DNA of 64,000 bases from Norana najaformis (Eukaryota; Annelida; Clitellata; Crassiclitellata; Hormogastridae). Every line of letters begins with the position of its first letter. Position 1 is the stretch's first letter. This document shows positions 1 to 12,700 of this stretch, one piece after another. Below the pieces are notes generated by a model, which did no database searches, had not been told where the DNA came from, and saw only the letters and a list, made by a program, of their open reading frames with translations. The translations under genes and the position numbers were made by a program. Where the stretch lies: assembly GCA_964023275.1 (NCBI GenBank), contig OZ029916.1, positions 16,880,150 to 16,944,149 of the forward strand, written 5' to 3'.

Positions 1-243
1 GCACAGTTCTGCACTTGTGGTGCACGGCAAGTTTTACAGTGTCGCAGTTTTGTACCTGTGGTGAGCAAAGGGTGAAGGCCATATTCTGCTCACTGTGACA
101 AATGCTTAAACTGGTACAGATTGTGACAATTTCTGTTAGCATGTTAAAATGCAAAGAAGTGGCCTATAATTTTTGGGAGCATATGGGGAAGAGTAAGGCC
201 TTTCCTGTTGAGCCACCACTGATTTTGTGTGCTAGTATAATAA

Positions 244-387
244 GGGACAATTTACATGGTATTGAGATTTAAGTTTGAGAATTTGGTAAAAGATATGGGA
301 ATTGATTTGAGGTTTGGAATTTGCGATTCTATGCCAAAAGATTCTAGATTTAAAATGGCGTCTCCTCATCACTGTTGCCTGTCTAAG
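244..387 (+). CDS. Candidate upstream exon (unconfirmed)
   Basis: An uninterrupted frame of 48 codons runs to AAG at 385-387 followed by a good donor GTAACA. The end reads MPKDSRFKMASPHHCCLSK. It ends in phase 0, as required by the exon starting at 2045, and contains two ATGs (331, 355). It could be a first or internal PLCE1 exon. I recognise no domain, and an open frame of this length can occur by chance. Confidence 0.3.
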
Positions 388-701
388 GTAACACTGTGAA
401 GTTCTGCTAATAACAGTAAGTGTGGAAATTCTTCCCAGTTGTATTTAAAAGATGTGATGTCTATGTATTACATTATGATATCTGTTTAATTTGATCACGT
501 GTTGTATTGTATTAGCAGATTTATACACCGCCTCTTACAGAGTGCAGGTTCTACTCAGAGTCACTGCAGTAAGAGGCCTTGTTGGAATGGTTAAGTTTTA
601 AGGCAGCAGCTGCAGTGCTTCTGCATGTTAGCACATCATAAGAAATAACAGAGTTATCAAAACCTGTTTTTTGCAGTTGCACTGGTATTACTTGGCTAAA
701 A

Positions 702-1005
702 GTGCACTACTTAATTGTTACTTGCAATTTCTGCTTCGACCTTTCACTCAAAACTGAAAACATACCTCTTTCACAGATCCTATCCCGACACTCCTTCTTC
801 CTCTTATCTCTCTCTCCTCTCCAACCCCAAACACCACCACCCCCTAACTGCCATGTTGTCTCTCCATCTGATTTTTGGATCTTGACCTGGAACCGAACCC
901 TTTTGCCTATCGATTTTGTTTTGACTGAGTGCCTGTGAATAAGCTGGTCCCCGCGGTACGGCTTTCGTTGGGCGCTGTAGAAATCTCGAGATTACAATTT
1001 ATGAT
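702..1005 (+). repeat. LINE 3'-end repeat, family A, copy 1
   Basis: Shares a long block with copies near 29690 (minus), 41500 and 48050. The block is CTTGACCTGGAACCGAACCC, then TTGACTGAGYGCCTGTGAAT, then TTGGGCGCTGTAGAAATCTC. The start encodes remnants of the LKT C-terminal motif of a non-LTR reverse transcriptase. Located upstream of the first firm PLCE1 exon. Confidence 0.7.
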
Positions 1006-2044
1006 TTGATTTTTTACAATTTTTACTTAAGATAGCATTTTAACTTGACTGTGCTACCTAAGAATCCTTATGATCAAAGTGGCTGAGAGGACATTTAGTA
1101 TAACAGGTTTCTTTAACTTTTACTGAGTTTTGAAAAACTCAGAATACAGGGATTCAGCTGTACTTAGATCTGATCTTCAGCAGCACTGAATTAGTGTTCA
1201 GTGTTAGCATGGCACGTAAGTAAGTACATACATAAATCACTGACTTCCACTTTTGGCTTGCTTAACGTGGCATTTCTCATGCTGTAGCGGTCGACAGTGA
1301 ATACAAGAATACTGCAGTCGTTTCTATGCACTCCTTGCAAGCTGTGTCTCTGCCAGATGAACAGTTCATTGTGTGGCAGTGGCTGATAAGGCGGAGGCCT
1401 GTCATGTGCTATTTATTAATAGGCTATTTATAATGCTTGCATCCAGATTGGTTGCATTAAAATTCTTCTTGTGATCGACAGTTTAGACTGATGGTCCCAA
1501 TATTCGACCCATTGATTCATTCCAAACAAGAAATTGATTCACAGAAACCTACCATTTATTTCTAAGTGATTTATTTGTCTGTTTTAAGCCATATATCAAA
1601 GTTTATCAGGCTGCAAGCAACTTCAGAAAAATTTGATTGTTAAGAAATAAGAAAGATTTCTCATGAATTGAACTGCTTTCTAAATTTAATACAATTTTAA
1701 CTGCCTGCTAGAGTGGCTTGTTGACAGATCTACTTTTCACCTCGGTGTCTGGGGTTGGAATCCATGTGACCTCTGAGGCATTGTTGTCCAGTTGTTGGTT
1801 ATTGCTGTTGTACCAGAAAATCCTCCATGCACTGGACTATGAGCTATTACCTTATTGCAGGTATTACCACTTCTGAATGTCTGCTTCCTGAACATGTCAT
1901 GAGCCATGGAAAGACTTGAGAGGTTTAAATGGTGCTATAAAAATGTCCAGATATTAATGCTGCTGTATTTTTTCTTCAGCATGTCTGCTTTTCATTTGTA
2001 AATGGGTAGAAACATTTTTAAAGTTTTATGTTATAAAACTTCAG

Positions 2045-3787
2045 GAAAAGCAGATGAAGCTGTGGCATACAACATTTTATGACAGCGAGATGAAACTAAA
2101 ACAGCTTTACACAAAGATATGTCATCGACTTCCAGCCTACAACTGTAAACTGTATGTGGTTAGGGAGATCATTAACCAAGGAAAGATTCCAGTCAAAGAG
2201 GTACTGAGCCAAAGAAATCCCTTAAAAAAGGTCTGTTTTAAATTATACTCTTGTTCTTTATTCTGCATGTCTAACATTAGGTAATACTAATGTATGTGCT
2301 TTGTGATACGACATACTTGTGCATGCTTGCTTGCTTACCTGAAAACAGCACAGGTGCCTCTAAAAACAAACCTGCAGGCGTTATCTCAGTGCTCAGTTTG
2401 AATGACAGTCAACGGGTTGCAATAATTGAAACCTATGAATATGCATTGTGAGATTCAGTAGTTTTTTGATTGACTTGAAATCTTTGCTGCCAAGCTATGA
2501 TGTGCCTGTTTGCAGTTAAGTGCAGTGGCTCAGTGACTGAAATGCACAACATTGTTCAAGTGGCACATAACAGCATTAACTTTCAGAACATCATTAGGAG
2601 ATGATGAACTAAATTTATTTGAGATATGTCCACATTTATAAAAAAATAAAAAACAAAAACATAACTTCATCACTGTCACTTTACTTTGACTGTGCTAAGC
2701 CTGGGAAAGGAGTACTGGTTAAAATAATTTCTCATACTTATTAGTGTGGATGCTGTCAAATACTGGGCACAGCATTTTTATGGGATATAGTAGCTGATTG
2801 GTTAGAGCGCTCGGCTTGTAACGCGAACAGTACAGGTTCGAGCCTCCCTTGTATGGACATTGAGCGACTCCTTCACTCACAGTTGCTCAGCACCATTGAT
2901 TTATGCTTAGTCATTAGATAGTAGCACTTAATATGCAGAAATAATAATAATGATACTGTTCTGTAACACTGATATTTAACTCCTGAGTTAGTTTGGTTTT
3001 TGTGACATATGTTATTGCATGTGCCAATATTAATACATGGCATCACTCTGTTGGACATTCCAAAAGGTCGTTCCATCCATATCCAGAAGTTCACTACTTA
3101 GAAACTACTTAGTTTTTCATGTTGCAAAGATTTTGACTATAATATCTGTTAGCTCACACGATGATTTGGCATTTGAGCATTTCTTACCTTTTTGTTCATA
3201 CTGTTTTCGTGTAGCATTGGAGTGGACAGTGATTGTTCCACATTGCTCAGTTTCCAAGTGATCTGGTATTCCACAGATGAAAACACTGACTTAACCAATC
3301 AAAGTAGTAACTAGGCTGAATGATTTACTTCACTGTACCTACCAGAATCCTATCGACAAGAGCAGGCAACCATCCAAACACTGATTTTGAGTGAAATTTT
3401 GCATAACAAACATTTTATTTTGGTGAGGTATTTTGTTAGGCCTCTTGCCAGCTTGGAGTACTATCATTGCTGGATACCTCTGTTGAATGTTTAACATGCA
3501 GGTTTCACGAATCCTAGGTGTGAGTCAAGAAAAACTCATACTGCTTGACTCAAAGACTCGGCTCATGGTTGAGCATCATCAGACAAGCGAGCTGGTTGAG
3601 TGGAGTGCTGGTTTTGGAAAGCATCATGACATCATTGTTCTGGAGTTCCATGGCTCAAAATCATGGATACTGTTAGCACAATCAATGGAAACTGTCAAGG
3701 CCATCATGGCTGCCATTTGGGATGTGGTTGGAGTGGCCAATCGTCGGGTTGACAGTCTACCATTCCGTCGCAATATGTTCAATTTCG
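2045..3787 (+). CDS. PLCE1: PLCE1 exons 1-2: FERM-like (F2 end plus F3/PTB-like) segment
   Basis: Exons 2045-2230 and 3502-3787 join in phase 0. The translation contains [19 protein letters not shown], then a stretch with [31 protein letters not shown] and [20 protein letters not shown]. The pattern (end of a helical F2 lobe with an xLPxYxCxLYxV motif, then a PH/PTB-like F3 fold with a last helix) is what FERM C-lobes look like. The second exon ends in phase 1 and splices to the RasGEF exon, making a GAC codon at the joint. The FERM reading is my inference from pattern; PLC epsilon is usually described as starting its recognised domains with CDC25. Confidence 0.7.
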
Positions 3788-6700
3788 GTAAAGCTGTTCA
3801 GTGCAATACATGTTGTTTGAAATTGTATATTGTTGTATTTTTAAAGCTAGTTAGATAAGGTACCTGCTAACTGCAAATTTATTACTTGTCCTATATGGCA
3901 GCAGCAACATAAGAACCATACCACCAATTCTTATAGGTTGCATTGCAAGACAACAAATTCTGTGACGTTCCATGATTCAGACAGACCTTACTGTTTTCCT
4001 TGTTCTGCGATAGTATTGAGATGAATCACGTACTTACGGAAATCAGAAAATTCTTTGAATGTGTTTAAAATAGTGTTTATCAATAAAATTAAAAAACACA
4101 GAAAGTTACCTGGAAGCCAGCCAAAAGATCTTTGCTTGTTATAGCCAAATTCATTTTTTCATTTTTATTATAACAAAACTCATTTTAAAGAGGTTTTAGC
4201 TATACATATTTGTTATCAGCATTTCTTAAATCGTACACCATGGCCTTTAACAGTACTTACCAGTCATGGTTTTGTTATAATGTGAGTATTGAACCTAGAC
4301 ATTATTGTTTAAACAGACCTGTCTTAACATTGTACTTCTGAATGGAACTGAAGGTACAGTGATTTGACAGTTGCAATCAGTGAAGGAGAACTGGGAAGGG
4401 ATGAACTTGGTCCTGCACTCAGAGTCACCAATCCCAATACATAATTATCCTTTCTAGGCAGTAATTAGTAGAGGCAACATGTAAGTTATATTATACCTGA
4501 GCATTGTATGTTATTGTTTTGATGTGCAGTTCAGTCAGATTTAAACCAGTTCAAAGAAGATTAGTTTGTGAGGTTGTTTAGCAGGGAGTTGTGATGTTTG
4601 GGAAAGTGCTGACTGAACAGAATTGGCATCTGAATTGGCTCAAGACATATTATTTTCAGTTATACTGTATTTTTGCAAGGGAATGAAAATAACGTTTGCC
4701 TCACAAAAACCAGTTGCTTTTACACCTCATGCTTGACTGTTGGCAGACTTTTGGCGACGCCAGATAACAGTAGTCACAGATCAGTGCACAGACTTTTCGG
4801 AGGAGCTTCAGCAGCTGCAGAAGATGCTGCATTTTCCAGAAGAGGTGGCATTGCAGCTAACAGAGAATGAGCATACTCTTTTCCAAAATGTGCATCCAGT
4901 AGAATTTGTTCGCCAAGTCTGTCTTGACAAGTTCAAGCCTATGTCTGCCATTTGCCTGCCTGGCATCCAGGACCTTGTACACAGGTTTCAACAGGTACCT
5001 TTCACCTCTGAGTCTGGAGTTTGTTTCTTGTTGTGTTCTATTGTCTCAGTCAAATTTAGCCATAGGGAAAATAATTCTGTCTTATCAAGTATATGTAATT
5101 ACACAGGTGATAGGATGTTGTAGGTTTTGTGTAATACAGAGTTAACTCATGTTTGATAATCTGTGTATATATATATATATGTATATGTTTGCTTATTGTG
5201 TTAATGACTTACTGTTTACTTAGAGCAGCTCATATTGAATAGGGAAGTGTGGAGGTGATGGCTTTCCTTCCTAATCCCAAACTAACAAGGGACAGGTAGT
5301 ACAATATCATAGAGAGATTATTGGTGGGGCTCAACATATAAACACTGAAAGTGGCCATCTTGGCACAAATCATCTTTTACGTTGCTCGTCATGGGTTGTA
5401 CTAACTTGGGCATACAAAATGGGTTTCTAGGACAAATTGCTACCAATGTTTTATGAACATTTGGATTAATTATTGTAGAAACTTTGCTTTAACGTCAAGA
5501 AACTGTATGCATTCATATTGCAAGGGGAGTTGCTTGTTGGTATACCCCATATTGGTGTATAACCTTTATATTTGGGACAGCTTGACTGTGGTGGACACAT
5601 AGTTACTTGTGCATTTAGAAAGACTGTTTATGTTGCACATCTGGCAAAATTGGTCCAAATGAGGCAGTCAGCCAGGATAGCCAGCATACACTGCAGGTGA
5701 CGGCTGTAAAACAGAGGCTGATTTGTGATTCATGGCACATAGAATTTAAGAAATTTTGGGAACATATACACTTCCATGGTCGAAGCCATCAACAGCCTGA
5801 ACTTGGACATCATGGTTACTATAGAGACGTGGCACCAATGTGCATTGCCCTTTGGAGATTGGCTCACCCTGAATTCAGTATCAGCCTGCCACTTGCCTCC
5901 TCACATGGCATCAAGGAGGTGGCAGACTTGCAGTCTTTCATCAATCAAATATGTGGGCAAAGCAGACTGAACTCCCCAAGAGTGCAGTTACTGCATCAGA
6001 TCAGAATCATATGGTTAAATTTATCTTTTGTTGATGCTGAGACTCTTATCCACTCCTTCACTCAGCTATGCCTGGACTACTGCTGAAGTTTTGCCATCTA
6101 TAGGTTGAGCCCGTCCTCAACTGCACCAACTTGCCAAAATGTTTTGCCTGTTTTGAGTTATGTAAGACATGCAGCACTGGCTTCTGGTTGAAGACAGGAT
6201 TTTATTCAAGATCTTTGTCGTGGTGCAAGCCTCGATAGTCAGTGCAGCCCAAGATTACATCAGAGAGCTCAGCATTCTTGTCTCCAGCCAAACCAGGTTT
6301 TACAACCCATGGGGACTTGTTGGACCCGTGCTGCCATGCAATAATGTGGGCATATTGTGCTTTCTCATGCATTGGACCATCCTTCTGGAACACTCTTCCA
6401 CTAAAACTATATACTGTTCCACCACAGGCACTCAAGAAACATTTTCAACCTATCCTAAGTCACACATTTTAAAATCGGTTATATGTTCATGTTTAATGCG
6501 TTTGCAAGGTTCTTATGGGGATTTTACAAACAAGTAGGTAGATACATACATAAATGGTATTAGTGTGTATAGAGTGTTGTCAGAGATGAGTAGGTTCACA
6601 TCTTGTCCACTACTGCTACCCAAAAACAAACAAAACATGTAAAACTCAGAAACGTTGAACTAAGTTTGTTACTGTTGTTTCATAACTAGGCCAGATCATG

Positions 6701-9700
6701 CTATCTGGGTCCATTAATTTCTAGGTCAGTTCATGGGTGACGAATATCATCTTGACTCAGCCAACACACGAAGACCGTGGAGTGATGTTTTCTTGCATCC
6801 TGCAACTGCTTAAGACCTGCTGGAACATCGGTGGATTCAATGCTGCTGCAGAAATCTTAGCAGGATTAAGGTGGGTTTTCATTCTTTAATATGCATTTTC
6901 TCATTCTTTTACTGTTTCAGAGTTTTATGTGGTGGCTGCTCAGAAATGTTTCCAGCCTAACCAACGTTCCCTCTAAGCTGTGCTCGTGCACTGTGGCGCT
7001 AAACTTTTGAGACTGTAGTGCATAATTTTTTCCTGTAGCGCACACGCAGGCGAAACTGGACAATTTTTTGCATGTAATACATGTAAAACCTTTACTATTC
7101 GAATTACTAAAAATGCTCTAAAAATCTCAAAGTTGCTGAATCACGTGATCTGTTCCATATTTAGCTATGACTCAATTTTAAGATTTCCGGTTCTGCCTAA
7201 GGTGTTATCCTTAGAGGGAACATTGAGACTAACCCCAGCAAAAAGAACAGTCTCCATAATTATGATAGTGAGAAGAATTTGTAATGTTTCTGGCCTGCAG
7301 AAGATGCAGGCACACGGGAAGACTATTTCCAGGTAGGTGGCCCATGAGCTGAAAGTGCACTACATTGCATTTGTAAGCTGTATGCAAAGGGGTCAGCCAG
7401 TTTGTCCTGCATCTTTAATCAGAACGTGAAACAGGGCAACAGAAATTCTGCTGGTAGGCAGGCACAGTACACAGACCATAGCGCCATACCTAAATAGGAA
7501 GTCTTAGCTTCTGTGCTTGGGAACAGACAGATATATATTTAGAAACGTGATCAAATTTTGTAAGATCTACAGCAAGAATTGCAGTTGCATGCAACTTGCA
7601 TTCCAGCTGGCAAAACTGCTTTATCCAAACAGTCATATACAGTAAAGCAGAACTGGGTTAGGTTCTTCCAGTTGAGGCCAAGGTTTTGTGTAAGTAAAGT
7701 GATTTCTGTTGAATCATTAGGCCTCAGTTTCTAGCCAAAGCATTGTGATGTTGCAGTTTGATATCATTCCAGCCAAACCAAATTAGCTGTGTTGGTTTTC
7801 TTCAGAAAAGAATTTTCTTTTGATTTCTTTTTGTAAGGTCAGAAAAACTTAAGTCTTTTTGGCTGTCAGTCTCGGAGGAAGATATGGCTGCAATGAATGA
7901 TATCTCTGATGCTTTTACATCTTCTGGTGACTGTCATCATAGCTACACTCAGTCTGTCGTACGAGCTCTTTCCATTCCTGATTGCAAAGTTGTGCCCTAC
8001 TTTGGTACTTTTCTTCAAGATCTACAGAACATTTCATCGAGTGTTCCAAGCATTGTTGAATACGCTTCAGATGGAGGCTGTTCACTCACGGTATTGATTC
8101 TTACATGAATTTTATTTATGGAACTTGTTTTATGTAAGCTATAGAGTTTTAATATTTTAACTGTTTTTCCTATTCTTCTTGATCACTTTACTTCTTTCTG
8201 CTCTCTCTTCCCTTTCCCCTTTTTCTTCATTTGGTTGTCTAATCATTGTCATCTTTGCTGTCATTTTTGTCACTGTCTGCATTTTTTCTTCAGTTTTTCT
8301 TCTGTGTCTACTTATAATTGAAAATAGCAGCAGAGTGATCACTGCTGTGTTATGTGTTGCAAATTCATGTTCAACCTGACAAGTATGGGTGACCATATGA
8401 TGAAGAAAAATTTATGAGCAAAAATTCATTACTCAGCTCAACATAATCTCTCTTTATTTTGATTCCTGGTCAGTTTATTGTAGTTTTTGCTAATATCAAC
8501 ACTGTTTTTGGTCAACAGTTATAATTAATTAGCAACTTGCATTTTTAATGATTTCCTTCTCTGACAGTAATCACTGTAAAACTGCACTTCACTTTGCAGC
8601 AAATTTCCGATTTCAATGGGGATGATCGCTTTACAACCCGCATCGGGGTCAATGGCCTCATTAACCTGCAAAAGGTTCATCTCTCACAGATCGTTCTTGG
8701 TGATATTCGAGTTTTCCAAAGGCATGCTGTCAACACTGCTGTGAAATCTAGTTTAGTACCTGTGATTGTAACAAAAAGGTATTGTCCATTTCTGTTTTAA
8801 AATTGTTTATATTCTGTAGTCTTCCTGACTACACACTGCTTCCTCTAACTGGAAGCATGCATAGTGCTGCATGATTATGTCTTGGACTGTCTTACCAAGA
8901 CCATGTCACACCTGCTGTTCATTCTCTATGCTGCCTTCCTGTATCTGTGTTTATCCACTTTGTATATGGTGCACATGCAGATCATCTGTCCTCCTACTTA
9001 TCATCCATAGTTACACTCTGCATCTCTGTTAAAGGTGATCCTCTCTTCAATCAGTACCTTAGGAAAGTATGTTGTTCTTGGTACATGTCTTGTCTTTACC
9101 AGGTGTTCATTCACAGTTGCTGATCCCTCCATCTGGAACTCTACATTCTCATGTCTGTAACTCTCTAACTGAGACCATCTTCTGCTCTAAACTGAAACTT
9201 ACCACATCCAGTCTGTTTATGGTTCTTAATGTTTCCTGTTCCCCAGCTTCAGCATGAACTTCTGAACTTTGTAAAGAGTGCATTATCAAATTACAGTTGT
9301 GTTGTATTGGAAATGATTTGTGACCAGACCCTGTAGTTGCTGGGCTAAAATCAGATCACCAGTTTTCCTGCAAAGCTGTTGTAAGAGACAACTTGAAGTT
9401 TGCTGTGGTGAAGGCTGTTAAATCGTGAAACTTACAATACATTGAAGAGATGAAGAATATGAACAGAATGGACTCAGTTTTTGAAGTTGGCTAAAACAGT
9501 GGCACGTAACAGAAGATGACTTTGGTTTGTTTGAGCAATGAATTGAACCACTGCATAAAAGTATAAAGCTGGTGGAAATGGTTTTGGATTGATTATGGGT
9601 GGTTTCCTTCTTACTTTAGCTCAGCAGAAGATGAACCTCACTCTGAAATTTTGGAGGATGGTGACTCTGACATTGACTTCTGTAACTATGAACCAATCAA

Positions 9701-12700
9701 ATCTGTTGGCAACCGTCATCGAGTATGTGCCCTTACTCTTCGAAAGTCACTGATCTCTGTTCATGACTTGCAGTGCATGCAGCACGGTGCCACTGTCTTG
9801 CGCTGGGATTCCAGCACTGCACATTCCACTCTGGTACACCTCCGCCTGGAAAATGACTTCCGACTCTTATCTTGGACAAAAGTGCCATGTAGCGCACAGA
9901 AGGGAGCAACAGGCTCATCCTTATCACACCATGTTTTCCGACCAGATGGAGAAGGTAGGATTTCTGGAGCTCTGATTGGGCGCTACCAGATGGCACTGGC
10001 ATATAAGATAGACGAGTCGGATGAAGGATTTGTGGATTTAATGACAGTAAAGGACTTCTCTACTGGAGCTGGTAATGCAGTTGATATTGGGGTATTTGGC
10101 AAGAGCCTGAGCAGCAGTACAATCTCAAAGGGAAAAAACTACTTTGTTCTGTTGTTTGGGACGAGTATGACAGATAATCGGACGATCGAGTTTCTGATGC
10201 CACCAAAAGTTGCAAAGATCTGGCTTCGTGGTCTATGTGGTCTCATCAAGGCAGTTGATTTCCAGCGCCGTAAGGTTGTGGATCGTCGGCTACTGTGGTT
10301 GAAAGAACAGTATTTGCAGTTGTATTTTGAGAATTCTCGGTGTTCTGGTCCAACATCAGACAAGGCTTTCAAGGTTAGAACCAACATATAAATATATTAC
10401 TTTGTATTACATTTACCTTACATACATTGAATAATCAGTCTGTCTTCCTTTAGCAAATCCTGCATTTTTTAGTTCTACTATTAAACTTAGAATAGATTAA
10501 AGCGTGTTTATGTGCAAATTATTGTTTGGCTTGAATTATGTGGAGTACACTTTCATATTGATCTTTGCTTAAATCAGTTTGTATTTTTAGCAATATGCCT
10601 GACAATTACTGTTGATGATCGCTTTACTGTTAACTGAGTGGGACTTTTTTCTTAACTCTGATTCATGTAGCTCAAGGTACTGTACGTTGTCGTTTGCATT
10701 ACAGTGATCTTGTGTGACCATAATTACTACATAAGCTTCCAGGAAAGTCTTGTGAATTTTTACGTTTGCCAAAGTTTGATTTGGCAGCATGTTTTATTAA
10801 ATCATCTGTTTTTCATCTGTTTTTTATGAAACTTTATGTGCCTAAATTACACAGGCGCATTGGCTTTATCTGCTTAAGTTGGCTACAAGAAGACACATGA
10901 TTTGTTGTGGATTGTGTATTACAGTTTAATATCTTGTTTTGGTTTTTGCTGTCTTGTGATGCTGTAGGTGTTTGGTGTCATGACAACATCTCTTGGCAAC
11001 ACAGCTTCGCAGTCAACCGCTAACGCTGAGGGTGTGCAGAAGCAGATGTCAACTGGAGTGAACACCTTGAATGTCAAAAACAAGAGGAAGAACTATACAA
11101 CAACGCTGGCACAACTTAAGGTTTTGCTTGACTGACTTTACATCCTGCTTGGAAATGCTTTTGCCTGTCACTGCTGAGTTCAGGGTTCGAATCTTGGTGC
11201 ATCATATGCGTTAGACATTTTGTTGTTAAACCATGAAACCTAAAAGTAACATTATATAATGTAATGTACTTGGTAAGCACAAGATTTATATACTGCTTTT
11301 TTGTAGAATGTACTTGGAAGTTGCACAATTAAAATTGAGTTTCAAGAGAAGAGTGTAAGATAAAACACTAATATGGCAACACCAATCCAACAGCAGATAA
11401 CCTATAAACAGAAGTAGTGGCACTAAAGCATTGTGCTGACACTGATGAGAATATCACCCCATTCAGCTTAGCTGAAGAAGGTAGCAACTCTGAAAAATTT
11501 GTCCATGTAATAGAATACTGTTTTAAGGTTTGGTCTTGCTAGAACATTGTTCATCCATGAAAACAGTATCCTAAGGCTGTAGAGGATATTGACAAATGGA
11601 TAATTGCTGTGACTTGCCTTGCCTTTGATCAACGGCACTCTGGGATTTTTTACAATATATATGTATGTATTTAAAGGATCCTGCAGTCAGATGTCAGATG
11701 CCAAATGCAACAAACCGAATGAAAATTGGCTTTTCACAGAATTCTTCAGGAAAATCAAAACTTAGAAGTGGTACATCCAGTGTATTGACTCAGTCTCTCA
11801 GGAGCGAAAAGTCGCCAGGGATTTGTGGTGATTTCACATCTGGGAGGTCGGGAAAGGAGCGCCGGCAGTTTCTTCCCAAGAACCTCACTTTTAACTTCTC
11901 TGGACGGTCCCGTGCAAAGCGCAGCATGCCAGCCAGCGAACGACTGCTCACTTGTTCATCTGAGCTGGAGTTTAATGAATTCGTTGACTTGTTTGAAGCT
12001 TTTATTGTTAAAAGTAGGAAAGACCTCAAGGACATTTTTCAAAAGTTGGTCTTATGCCAGTTGGAAGATGAAACTGCCTTGGATCCAGTAAACTTCAACA
12101 CAAGAGAGAGAGTAGATAATTCAGGTCTGTATTTTCACCTGGGTGTATGAACTGGTATAACAAACTAGTTGCATAAATGTTGGACAAAGCAATTAGAGAA
12201 GTTAGAGACAGTGTGGAGTAACAGAAGTAAAGTGTTGCAGAATAAGGCGCCAAGAATATCTGAGTGGCTGGAATTCAGGTCCAGACCCGAAACTCTGAAC
12301 TTTTGATGAGGTACAGTAGTTTAAAAACAATGGAGTTTGCAGACTTAAATATCGTTATACTTTGTAACAAGCATTTAGATAAAGCATCTCAGAAGTGCTT
12401 TTGCAAGTGTCCGCTGACAGATGGAAATAGTATCTCGAGATCATGTGAAGATTCAATCTGTGTTAATAGTAAAGTAAAACTCTTGTGTCCTATAGTCGAA
12501 TGTAGGGAGGTGTTCATTTCCTTTTCTTTGGCTGTTCAAGGTCCTGGACATGGGCCCAGTGCATCACAAGACTTAATGTTTCCTTCCTGGTGACACCAGT
12601 CCAATTTATCCTGCTTGGTGAAAGAAACAAGTGTGTGCAAACAACTTTTCCATGGTTGTTTCAACAGAGTCCACTTAGCAGGCTCGAATCCACAGTTGTT

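Noticed and set aside
2790-2860. A functional tRNA gene
   Set aside because: A and B box-like parts are present but the acceptor and anticodon stems do not close; a SINE head explains it better.
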